DNA from: JBJXHC01 sp964538485
Lineage (GTDB): Bacteria > Bacteroidota > Ignavibacteria > UBA10030 > UBA6906
Assembly: GCA_964538485.1 (NCBI GenBank)
Contig: CAZIHJ010000087.1
Coordinates: forward strand, 1-12,814
DNA length: 12,814 bases
Direction: 5' to 3'
The translations under genes and the position numbers were made by a program. This document shows, piece by piece, positions 1-6,582 of this stretch; within the stretch, counting starts at the first letter, position 1, and every line of letters begins with the position of its first letter. The notes under the pieces were generated by a model. That model saw only the letters and a program-made list of their open reading frames with translations. It ran no database searches and was not told where the DNA came from.

Positions 1-1154
1 TTCGCCTTCACCCAATCGAACATCACCAGGACTTTGTTCTTCAAGCTCACGATCCTTGAGAGATACGCCGAGCGCCAGAAGAGCCACGTTGTCCAGCCGC
101 GACCTTTGAAATTCTCCAGATCAGCAAGCGCTTTGTTATCGCCGATGTACGCAAGCATGCCGAGGTGGTTATAGCGAAACGGTTCAACCTCCTGCTTGCG
201 GGCCAAACGGGTGAGCGCTTTGCCGAGATACTTGCCTTGTTGCTGCGCGACCTGTGACGTCGCCGGCAAGGGCGAGCCTTCAATCACGCTCGCATCGCCG
301 AACGCGTAGATGTTCTCATATCCCTTCACCTTGAAATACGCGTCGATGATAATGCGATGACGCGTGTCCTTGCGGAGATTAATTGTGCGAACGAATTCGG
401 TAGGACCGTTTCCGGTACTCCAGAGGAGCAAGCCGTATGCGAGATGTGAGCCATCCTTCAGCGAAATGGTTTTTTCGTCCACCTTGATCACCGGCGACTC
501 CGTAAGTACGTTGATACGCTGGCGACGGAACAGGTCGGTGGCATATTCCCTGAGCTTGTCATCGAAAGTGCCGAGAATCTCCTTCATTGCTTCGACAAGG
601 GTGATCTTCGCTTCGGCGACAAGATGCGGATACGACTTGCTCAAGTCTTCGATCATAAAGTCATTTAACTCGGCGGCAAACTCCACGCCCGTCGGCCCGC
701 CACCACACACCACAAAATGCACGAGTCGCTGCCGCTCTTCCACCGAAACCCCCGGCAGGTTCGCCTGCTCAAAACACCTGATGATACGCTGACGGAGTTC
801 GCGGGCATCGTTGAGTTCCTTCAGGAAAAGGGCATGTTCGGCCACACCGGGAACATTGAACGTATTGCTTACGGCACCAACACCGATGACGAGGATATCA
901 TACTCCACGGAAAATTCATGTCCGCTCGTTATGCCGGCACAAAGCACTTTCCGGTTCGCGGTATCAATGCCAGTGGCCGTTGCATGGAAGAACCGCAGGC
1001 CTTCACGCGCATGGCGGATCGGCTCAATGATGCTGCGGAATTCTATCGTCCCCACGGTGGTGCTGGGCAGCAACGGTGTGAACAGAAAATGATTGCGCGG
1101 ACTGACGACCGTGATATCGTAGTCATTGCCGAGATGCTTGACCAGATTGAACGC
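1..1154 (-). CDS. ndh: Type-2 NADH:quinone oxidoreductase (NDH-2), partial at both ends
   Basis: This is a membrane-associated flavoenzyme that oxidises NADH and reduces quinone without pumping protons. The minus frame is open from the N gap to the window edge, about 384 residues. After AFNLVKHL it reads VVSPRNHFLFTPLLPSTTVGT, typical just after the first FAD Rossmann motif. It then has the second dinucleotide motif GGGPTGVEFAAEL (GGGPTG at 687-704), the FAD-binding AFGDAS (about 288-305), and ATSQVAQQQGKYLGK (about 232-276), which resembles the quinone-side motif of NDH-2. The C-terminal stretch WLFWRSAYLSRIVSLKNKV and MFDWVKA is the amphipathic membrane-anchoring region of the family. The start codon and first GxGxxG motif must lie in the gap (1155-1254), and the last few residues lie beyond base 1. 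It follows larE on the same strand and may be cotranscribed. The family call is firm. The physiological donor (NADH or NADPH) cannot be told from this. Confidence 0.93.
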
Positions 1155-1254
1155 NNNNNNNNNNNNNNNNNNNNNNNNNNNNNNNNNNNNNNNNNNNNNN
1201 NNNNNNNNNNNNNNNNNNNNNNNNNNNNNNNNNNNNNNNNNNNNNNNNNNNNNN
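1155..1254. other. Assembly gap (100 N) between ndh and larE
   Basis: A run of exactly 100 N. It hides the stop codon of larE, any spacer, and the start and first FAD-binding glycine motif of ndh. The length is probably a scaffolding placeholder. Confidence 0.97.
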
Positions 1255-2099
1255 GTTGGTGAATACTGGAGTTTTACTTCAACCGGGAGGACTTCGTTCA
1301 TCGAACCGGTGCGATAGCCCTGCAAGTCCAGTGTAATGTACGTGAAGCCGAGTTTTTTGAGATGATCGACAATATTCGTGCGGAGGTCGTTATCCAACAG
1401 CCGGGAAATTTCCTGTTGTCCGACTTCAATGCGCGCTGTGCGCTCATCATGGAATCGCACACGGAAGAAGCGGAATCCAAGATCGCGCAGCAATGTCTCG
1501 GCATTATCCACACGCGACAGGTTTTCTTTCGTGATACTCATGCCATACGGAAAACGGGATGACAAACAAGCGAACGCGGGCTTATCCCACGTGGCGAGGC
1601 CGAGGTGCTTTGACAACTCGCGCACTTCAGCTTTGCTGAATCCTGCTTCAAGCAGCGGCGATCGGACATTCTTTTCTGATTTGGCTTTCATCCCGGGGCG
1701 GAAATCGCCAACGTCGTCGGTGATTGTTCCATCGGCAATCCATGCGATGCCTTCGCGTTCAGCAATGCCATCCAGTTTGCCGAAGAGCTCGGTCTTGCAG
1801 AAGTAGCAGCGGTCGGGCGGGTTCTCCTGAAACTTGAGAACGTCAGTTTCTTCCGTGTTCACGACAACGTAGCGCGCATCCATACGCAACGCGAGTGCAA
1901 CGGCCTCCTCGAATTCACGCGTTGGATATGTTTCCGAGCGGCCGATCATCGCAACGGCGCGTTCACCCAACTCATCAACAGCAATCTTGAGCAACAGTGT
2001 GCTATCCACGCCACCGGAATAACCGATGGCAACACTTCCCATCTCGCGCAGGATCTCGCGCAACCGCGAGTACTTCTCCGTCACCACATCGGTCATCAT
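1255..2099 (-). CDS. larE: LarE, ATP-dependent sulfur transferase of nickel-pincer nucleotide synthesis (3' end in gap)
   Basis: LarE delivers sulfur to the pyridinium dicarboxylate precursor of the nickel-pincer nucleotide, the cofactor of lactate racemase LarA and related enzymes. The protein is cytoplasmic. From ATG at 2099 (MMTDVV...) about 281 residues are readable, close to the usual length of about 270-290, so only the last few residues and the stop fall in the gap. The PP-loop GYSGGVDST (residues 26-34) marks the ATP pyrophosphatase fold. It is followed by RCYFCKTELF (C98, C101), ADGT and FACLSSRFP (C178). These are the only three cysteines in the readable part. C178 aligns with the sacrificial Cys176 of Lactobacillus plantarum LarE, and the CxxC plus third Cys is the set that binds a [4Fe-4S] cluster in Thermotoga maritima LarE. 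A second ATG lies at 2096. A purine-rich GAGGGTG sits 7 nt upstream of 2099. larA, larB and larC are not in the window. Confidence 0.93.
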
Positions 2100-2114
2100 T
2101 CCATCACCCTCATG

Positions 2115-2150
2115 AATAAGAAAAGACCTGATTCATTTCTGAATCAGGTC
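2115..2150 (-). terminator. Intrinsic terminator after the TPR gene
   Basis: Read on the minus strand there is a perfect 11-bp stem, GACCTGATTCA / TGAATCAGGTC (arms 2140-2150 and 2125-2135), with a GAAA tetraloop, followed at once by TTTTCTTATT (2124-2115). It begins 26 nt after the TPR stop codon. On the plus strand the stem is not followed by a T-run, so it acts in one direction. It ends only 15 nt before the larE start codon. Confidence 0.9.
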
Positions 2151-2176
2151 CGTACACAGCATTGGATTTGACGAAA

Positions 2177-3604
2177 CTACTTTCGGACGAGACTCTTGAA
2201 CTCCTTCAGCGATTTCACGCCCGGAAACTCCTGCTCGAACACCCGCTTTTTTTCAGGATCGAGGTGGAATGCCTGGCGGAGTGATTCGAGTGCCTCCAGT
2301 GTCCTGTTCAGTACAAGAAGAACCTTTGCCTTGCTGTAATAGACATCGGAACAATTGGGGTTTGTTTCTGTCGCCCTCTCGAATGATTTGAGCGACTGCT
2401 TCAGATACCCCAACTCGAACAACGTATCGCCATAGTCCAGCCACGCCTCGTGGTTCGTCGGCTCAAGCTTCGTCACCATGCGATAACTGATCAGGGATTC
2501 GCGTGTGCGTCCCATATTGTAGAGCAGGTCGGCCTTGGCGTACCAGAGTTCTGGATAATCTTTGCAGAGCGTGATGGCCTTGTTGTAATCGGCCAGCGCC
2601 TTTCGCCATTGCTCAAGGGAATCGTAACAACTGCCCCGGCCAAAGAAGGATTCGTAATGATCCGGGTCGAGTTTCAGCGCCTGTGTAAAACTCTTGATCG
2701 CCTCATCGTATTCTCCCAATTCCTCGTAGGCGTTACCGAGATTGTGCCACGCTGGCACATCTTTCTCATCAAGCCGGATGGTTTCCCTGTAGCATGAAAT
2801 GGCATCGTGTAATCTGCCGATATTGGCGTAGGCATTTCCCTTGTTGTACCACGCTGCCGGAAAGTTTTCGTGAATGGCAAGAGCCGTATCGTAGCTCTCC
2901 AAAGCCCGTGTGTACTGGACCAACCTGTTCAGGACTATGCCGCGGTTATACCACGCGTTGTAGTTGTAGGGATCGAGAGCAAGGTGCTCGTCATAGCACC
3001 GGAACGATTCCTCCGGTTTGTCAAGGTAATCGTAGCAGTAGCCGAGTTCATACCAGGCATCACGGTGCTCGGGATTCGCTTCGAGGATAAACTTGAAAAT
3101 CCGAATGGCTTCTTCGTACTGACCAACCTTCTCGTTGGTAATCGCTTTATTGAAGAGCGCGTCTTCATTGGTGGGATCAATTTCCAGAACACGCTCGTAC
3201 GCCGCAAGCGCCTCGTCTGTGCGACCGAGGTCATCCAGAGCAATACCCTTGTTCACCAGGATTTCAGGATCGACGGGATTAAACTCAAGTGCCTTGTCAA
3301 ACGCTTCAACGGCTTCTGCGTACTGAAACAGACTGCTGAGGATCAGTCCCTTGCGATGCCAGAAATCGGCGCTGTACGGTACAATGGCCAGCAACTGATT
3401 GACAAAGTGGAGGGCCTCCTTGTGCTTCTCATTCTCAAAATAGTAGTTGACGATTTCTTCGAGGGCCTCAACATTTGAGATGCCGGAGGAGCCATCCTTC
3501 AGCATGTCCTTGAACTTGTTGAATTCGTCTTCCGGACCCTCGTTCTTCTTCCCCTCGTTCTCGTCGGGAACATCATCAAATCCACCAAAATCGAGAGTAC
3601 TCAT
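2177..3604 (-). CDS. Tetratricopeptide repeat protein, about 12 TPRs
   Basis: A scaffold-type protein of about 475 residues built almost wholly of TPR helix pairs. Twelve repeats can be laid out with a 34-residue period and the usual W/Y-N-x-G-x-x-x, G/Y, A and D-P signature (for example AWYNRGIVL, AWYNKGNAY, AWHNLGNAYEELGEYDEAI). They are preceded by an acidic, low-complexity leader rich in D, E, G and K (STLDFGGFDDVPDENEGKKN). There is no signal peptide or membrane segment, so it should be cytoplasmic. I chose ATG 3604 because GAGGA (3612-3616) lies 7 nt upstream and the protein then begins MSTLDFGG. An in-frame TTG at 3676 would add 24 residues but has no ribosome site. It is transcribed divergently from yggS and ends in the terminator at 2115-2150. 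No specific function can be assigned; proteins like this usually serve as protein-protein adaptors. Confidence 0.9.
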   Translation of the reverse strand: MSTLDFGGFDDVPDENEGKKNEGPEDEFNKFKDMLKDGSSGISNVEALEEIVNYYFENEKHKEALHFVNQLLAIVPYSADFWHRKGLILSSLFQYAEAVEAFDKALEFNPVDPEILVNKGIALDDLGRTDEALAAYERVLEIDPTNEDALFNKAITNEKVGQYEEAIRIFKFILEANPEHRDAWYELGYCYDYLDKPEESFRCYDEHLALDPYNYNAWYNRGIVLNRLVQYTRALESYDTALAIHENFPAAWYNKGNAYANIGRLHDAISCYRETIRLDEKDVPAWHNLGNAYEELGEYDEAIKSFTQALKLDPDHYESFFGRGSCYDSLEQWRKALADYNKAITLCKDYPELWYAKADLLYNMGRTRESLISYRMVTKLEPTNHEAWLDYGDTLFELGYLKQSLKSFERATETNPNCSDVYYSKAKVLLVLNRTLEALESLRQAFHLDPEKKRVFEQEFPGVKSLKEFKSLVRK

Positions 3605-3659
3605 TCCTCTGTCCTCACTCTTTGTGGGTTTGGGGAACCGCTCCCCCCATCCGTAATTA

Positions 3660-3687
3660 AGTAAATCAAAAACCAATCCGAAGTCAA
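3660..3687 (-). promoter_or_regulatory. Candidate sigma70-type promoter for the TPR gene
   Basis: On the minus strand, TTGACT (3682-3687) is followed after 16 nt by TTTACT (3660-3665), about 56 nt upstream of the chosen ATG. The -35 is good and the -10 is weak (four of six matches to TATAAT). A small GGGGA/TCCCC hairpin (3632-3646) would lie in the leader. Confidence 0.4.
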
Positions 3688-3740
3688 GAAAATGCCTGGT
3701 CGACGGACACGTCAGGGACTAAATGGGTTTGGCCTTTCGA

Positions 3741-3769
3741 TTGATTTTCTGAGCGAATTGGGTTATATT
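3741..3769 (+). promoter_or_regulatory. Candidate promoter of the yggS-rluD operon
   Basis: TTGATT (3741-3746), a 17-nt spacer and TATATT (3764-3769) form a near-consensus sigma70-like promoter. Transcription would be expected to start near 3776, giving a leader of only about 10 nt before the yggS ATG at 3786. It lies in the divergent intergenic region, facing away from the TPR gene. Confidence 0.55.
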
Positions 3770-3785
3770 AAGCACTTAATTTTTA

Positions 3786-4246
3786 ATGACCTCCGAAAAC
3801 ATAGCCCTAATCAGGCAGCGAATAGCCCTGGCATGCACGAGGGTGGGTCGCAGTCCCTCGGAGGTAACGCTGATTGCGGTTTCCAAGACATTCCCGGCCG
3901 AAAAGATTCGCGAGGCCGTGGAGAGTGGGGTCTCCGATGTTGGAGAGAATTATGTGCAGGAACTCCTTGAAAAACGCCCCCNNNNNNNNNNNNNNNNNNN
4001 NNNNNNNNNNNNNNNNNNNNNNNNNNNNNNNNNNNNNNNNNNNNNNNNNNNNNNNNNNNNNNNNNNNNNNNNNNNNNNNNNCTACGGCTATTGCGGGATA
4101 CGCTGAACGGGCTGGGCCAACAGAATGTTCACATGAGACATCTCTCCATGGGAATGACGGGGGATTTCGAAGTAGCAATTGAAGAGGGGGCAACGTTGAT
4201 ACGGGTGGGAACCGCGATCTTTGGTTCACGGAAGAAACCCGTCTAA
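3786..4246 (+). CDS. yggS: YggS/PROSC-family PLP-binding protein, interrupted by an assembly gap
   Basis: YggS binds pyridoxal 5'-phosphate and maintains vitamin B6 and amino/keto acid balance; it has no known catalytic turnover. The first 65 residues carry LIAVSKTFP with the PLP-binding lysine K34, and GVSDVGENYVQELLEK. After 100 N the C-terminal 54 residues read HLSMGMTGDFEVAIEEGAT and LIRVGTAIFGSR, the phosphate-binding end of the barrel, with TAA at 4244-4246. The two halves are in different frames when the gap is taken as exactly 100. Family length (about 225-235 residues) implies roughly 110 residues are missing, so the gap is nominal and a true frameshift need not be assumed. No Shine-Dalgarno is visible before ATG 3786. 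It is the first gene of the operon, as ylmE precedes divIVA in Firmicutes. Confidence 0.93.
3982..4081. other. Assembly gap (100 N) inside yggS
   Basis: A run of exactly 100 N. The reading frames on either side require a missing length of 2 modulo 3, whereas 100 is 1 modulo 3. The YggS family length suggests about 330 missing bases. Confidence 0.97.
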
Positions 4247-4251
4247 CAGCC

Positions 4252-4257
4252 GGAGGT
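4252..4257 (+). promoter_or_regulatory. Strong Shine-Dalgarno of divIVA
   Basis: GGAGGT lies 4 nt before the ATG at 4262. It fixes the divIVA start and contrasts with the absence of such a site before yggS and pnp. Confidence 0.8.
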
Positions 4258-4261
4258 AATC

Positions 4262-4819
4262 ATGAGACTCACACCATTGGACATCCGCAAACAGGTATTC
4301 AAGAAAGTGATGCGCGGGTATGACCCCGTCGAGATCGAGACGTTCATCGACATGATGGCGAACGAGTTCGAGACATTGCTGAAGGAACAGCGCGATCTGC
4401 GTGACAAGGTCGTCGAGCTTGATACGCAGCTCAAAGACTACCGACAGATAGAGAAAAGTTTACAGCAGACTCTCCTTCAGGCACAGGAGGCAACCGGCAG
4501 AACGTATGAGTCGGCGCGGCGCGAAGGTGAACTGGTGATTCGAGAAGCTGAGATGAAGGCCGCAAAAGTCCTTGAGCAGGCAAACGGCGATCTCGCAAGA
4601 ATGAACAACGAAATTATCCAATTGCAGGGCCGCAAGGAATCCCTCGTCGGGCGATTGCGCGTGCTTCTGAGTTCGGAACTTGACCTGCTGAAGACCCTGG
4701 AAATTGGAGAAGCAAAAGCACCGGTGTATCCGGTGTCTGCCGGCACAGCGCGGGAATCACTCGTGTTGGAAGACATCTTAAAAACTCTTGACGATGACAG
4801 CAATCCGCAAGCTCATTGA
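4262..4819 (+). CDS. divIVA: DivIVA-domain coiled-coil protein
   Basis: A 185-residue protein whose N-terminus (RLTPLDIRKQVFKKVMRGYD, then PVEIETFIDMMANEFE) is the conserved DivIVA lipid-binding domain. A long heptad-type coiled coil follows (about residues 35-140, rich in E, K, R, Q and L), ending in a short acidic tail (LKTLDDDSNPQAH). DivIVA proteins assemble on negatively curved inner membrane at poles and septa and recruit growth or division partners in Gram-positive bacteria. Members also occur in other phyla, where their role is less clear. The gene follows yggS by 15 nt with a strong GGAGGT site. Its last 26 nt overlap the start of the phosphorylase gene. Its position between yggS and ileS matches the Firmicutes order. 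The family assignment is strong; the cellular role here is inferred. Confidence 0.92.
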   Translation: MRLTPLDIRKQVFKKVMRGYDPVEIETFIDMMANEFETLLKEQRDLRDKVVELDTQLKDYRQIEKSLQQTLLQAQEATGRTYESARREGELVIREAEMKAAKVLEQANGDLARMNNEIIQLQGRKESLVGRLRVLLSSELDLLKTLEIGEAKAPVYPVSAGTARESLVLEDILKTLDDDSNPQAH

Positions 4820-5615
4820 TGAAGCCGTAACATTCCTTCGGACACGCACCCCGAGCCAACCGGAAATCGGCATTATTCTCGGTACGGGGTTGGGCGGATT
4901 GGCAAAGGAAATCAAAGCCGATGTGGTGGTGGACTACGCTGACATTCCGCACTTCCCCCTTTCGACGGTCGAGTCTCACAAAGGGAAGTTGATTTTCGGA
5001 ACACTGGGCGGCAAAAAGGTTGTGGCAATGCAGGGCCGCTTCCACTATTACGAGGGATACACGATGCAGCAGGTAACATTCCCTGTGCGCGTGATGAAAT
5101 TCCTCGGAGTGCAGACGCTGTTGATTTCGAATGCAGCCGGGGGAATGAACCCCCAGTTCCGGAAAGGCAGCGTTATGATCATCACCGACCATATCAACTT
5201 GCTCGGTGATAATCCATTGATCGGACCCAACGACGATTCGCTTGGGCCGCGCTTTCCGGACATGTCCGAGCCCTATAGCAGAAAGCTCATTGCACTTGCC
5301 GAACAAGTGGCACTCGATCTGAAGATAAGAACCGAGCGCGGGGTATTTGTCGCCGTGCCGGGTCCGAACCTCGAAACGCGCGCAGAGTATCGCTTTCTTC
5401 GTCTTATCGGCGCTGACGCAGTGGGAATGTCTACTGTACCCGAAAATATTGTCGCAGTACACATGGGGTTGCAGGTGCTGGGGTTCTCGATCATTACAGA
5501 CGAATGTTTCCCTGACGCACTACAACCGGCAAATGTCCAGGAGATTATTGCGGTGGCCGGTGCAACGGAACCAAAACTGACCGCCATTATGAAAAGCGTT
5601 GTGGAGAGACTCTAG
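4794..5615 (+). CDS. punA: Purine nucleoside phosphorylase, trimeric PNP-I type
   Basis: This enzyme cleaves purine (deoxy)nucleosides with phosphate to give free base and (deoxy)ribose 1-phosphate, for purine salvage in the cytoplasm. At 273 residues it has the normal family length. The landmarks are GTGLGG (30-35, phosphate loop, with Thr31 where Ser is common), QGRFHYYEGY (R82, H84, Y86), ISNAAGG (N113), GPNLETRAE (E194, base contact) and GADAVGMSTVPE. The position of human Asn243 (in ITN) is Asp236 here (IITDECF), which is unusual for the inosine/guanosine-specific class. I chose ATG 4794, inside the divIVA end. An in-frame TTG at 4788 is possible. Neither has a Shine-Dalgarno, which suggests translational coupling to divIVA. 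Orthologues in the Gram-positive cluster do not include this gene. Confidence 0.93.
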   Translation: MTAIRKLIDEAVTFLRTRTPSQPEIGIILGTGLGGLAKEIKADVVVDYADIPHFPLSTVESHKGKLIFGTLGGKKVVAMQGRFHYYEGYTMQQVTFPVRVMKFLGVQTLLISNAAGGMNPQFRKGSVMIITDHINLLGDNPLIGPNDDSLGPRFPDMSEPYSRKLIALAEQVALDLKIRTERGVFVAVPGPNLETRAEYRFLRLIGADAVGMSTVPENIVAVHMGLQVLGFSIITDECFPDALQPANVQEIIAVAGATEPKLTAIMKSVVERL

Positions 5616-5638
5616 CACGAACGCGGGGGATACAGCCG

Positions 5639-5854
5639 GTGGGGAAATTGCTGTTGGTGTTCGGAGTGGTAATTGCCGGGGTCGGACTGTTCTTGATGTT
5701 CTTCGATAAGGTCCCATTCCTTGGGAAGCTCCCCGGAGACATTTCCATCAAGCGGGAGAATCTCCAGTTTCATTTCCCGATTACCACAAGCGCACTTTTA
5801 AGTATCGTTGCGAGTCTGCTGTTCTGGCTCTTCCAACAATTCAAAGGAAAGTAA
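5639..5854 (+). CDS. DUF2905-family small membrane protein
   Basis: A 71-residue protein with two hydrophobic helices (about residues 3-22 and 47-66). Between them is the signature VPFLGKLPGDISIKRENLQF followed by HFPITTS, characteristic of DUF2905. The function of the family is unknown. The start is GTG at 5639, supported by GGGGGA (5625-5630) 8 nt upstream. The family signature begins only after the first helix, so a nearby alternative start would not change the call. It lies 23 nt after pnp and 5 nt before the SIMPL gene. Confidence 0.85.
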   Translation: MGKLLLVFGVVIAGVGLFLMFFDKVPFLGKLPGDISIKRENLQFHFPITTSALLSIVASLLFWLFQQFKGK

Positions 5855-5859
5855 CTCTC

Positions 5860-6576
5860 ATGAAACTTATTCATCTCGCTCTCGCCTGCTCTCTTGTCCT
5901 TGGCACAACTGCAGTCGCACAACCTCAATCAGAAAAGACACCTGTCCGCAGCGTCACTGTCAACGGTCAGGGAACCATCACTGTTGCACCCGACCAGGTG
6001 CGCCTCTCGGTACAGGTGAATACCCGCGGCGAGTCGGCCTCGGCAGCTATGACTGAGGCAAGCAAACGCACCAACGCCATCCTCGCTTCGCTGAAAGAAT
6101 ACGGCATTGATCCAAAAGACATTCAAACGTCACGTGTTACCGTCAACGCCATTCTTGACTACGAGAAACGTGTGCAGCCCCCGCCGATTGTCGGGTATGC
6201 AGGAACCAACGAGTTCACCATTCTCTTTAAGGGAAAGAATATGGAGAAGGTGGGCGGGTTCCTTGACAAGGCGGTGGTGTCCGGTGCATCCAGTTTCAGC
6301 GGTTTGTCGTACGAGTCATCGAAGCAACGCGAGTTGGAACGCGACGCTCTCAAACGTGCTGCAGCAGATGCCAAAGCACGGGCGGAAGTCTTGGCGAAGG
6401 AGCTCGGTGCAACACTTGGAGTGGTGACCACAATCTCCGAGTCGGTTTCCGGTGGTGGCCCCCTGCCAATGTACCGCGGTGGAGCAATGATGGAATCCGT
6501 CAGCACGGCGGCTCCTGTAATGACGGGCGAGTTGGCGATCAATGCACAGGTGAATGTCACGTTCGAGTTGAAGTAG
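5860..6576 (+). CDS. Secreted SIMPL/DUF541 (YggE-like) protein
   Basis: A 238-residue exported protein. The N-terminus MKLIHLALACSLVLGTTAVA is a signal peptide with a likely cleavage at AVA|QPQ, placing the product in the periplasm. The mature part begins VTVNGQGTITVAPDQVRLSV, the hallmark of the SIMPL/DUF541 domain. It continues with the ALKRAAADAKARAEVLAKEL helix and ends with AINAQVNVTFELK, so one full domain fills the protein. E. coli YggE of this family is linked to oxidative-stress tolerance and the mammalian homologue to signalling, but no biochemical activity is established. It starts 5 nt after the DUF2905 gene and ends 6 nt before ileS. Confidence 0.9.
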   Translation: MKLIHLALACSLVLGTTAVAQPQSEKTPVRSVTVNGQGTITVAPDQVRLSVQVNTRGESASAAMTEASKRTNAILASLKEYGIDPKDIQTSRVTVNAILDYEKRVQPPPIVGYAGTNEFTILFKGKNMEKVGGFLDKAVVSGASSFSGLSYESSKQRELERDALKRAAADAKARAEVLAKELGATLGVVTTISESVSGGGPLPMYRGGAMMESVSTAAPVMTGELAINAQVNVTFELK

Positions 6577-6582
6577 AAAGCA

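Noticed and set aside
364..1092. Plus-strand open frames opposite ndh
   Set aside because: The minus strand encodes a continuous NDH-2 with all major motifs; the plus frames have none.
1378..1806. Plus-strand open frame of 142 codons opposite larE
   Set aside because: LarE on the minus strand has PP-loop and conserved cysteines over the same bases.
2870..3478. Plus-strand open frame of 202 codons within the TPR region
   Set aside because: It mirrors the periodic TPR codons of the minus-strand gene, so it is a shadow of the repeat structure.
3605..3676. TTG start at 3676 for the TPR protein
   Set aside because: It has no ribosome site and would place translation across the candidate promoter; ATG 3604 has GAGGA at proper distance.
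3695..3716. Imperfect inverted repeat near CCTGGTCGACG / CGTCAGG as an operator
   Set aside because: The arms pair only with asymmetric mismatches and the site is not repeated elsewhere in the window.
3786..4246. yggS as a frameshifted pseudogene
   Set aside because: The frame change coincides with an N gap whose length is a placeholder, and both halves are well conserved.
4614..5462. Long open frame on the minus strand (282 codons) opposite divIVA and pnp
   Set aside because: It is antisense to two well-supported genes, its translation shows no family features and has many Cys/His/Arg runs typical of reverse-complement reading.
5860..5889. Possible lipobox (LALAC) in the SIMPL signal peptide
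   Set aside because: The Cys at residue 10 is too early, the -3 residue is Ala, and a clear AVA|Q type-I site follows.
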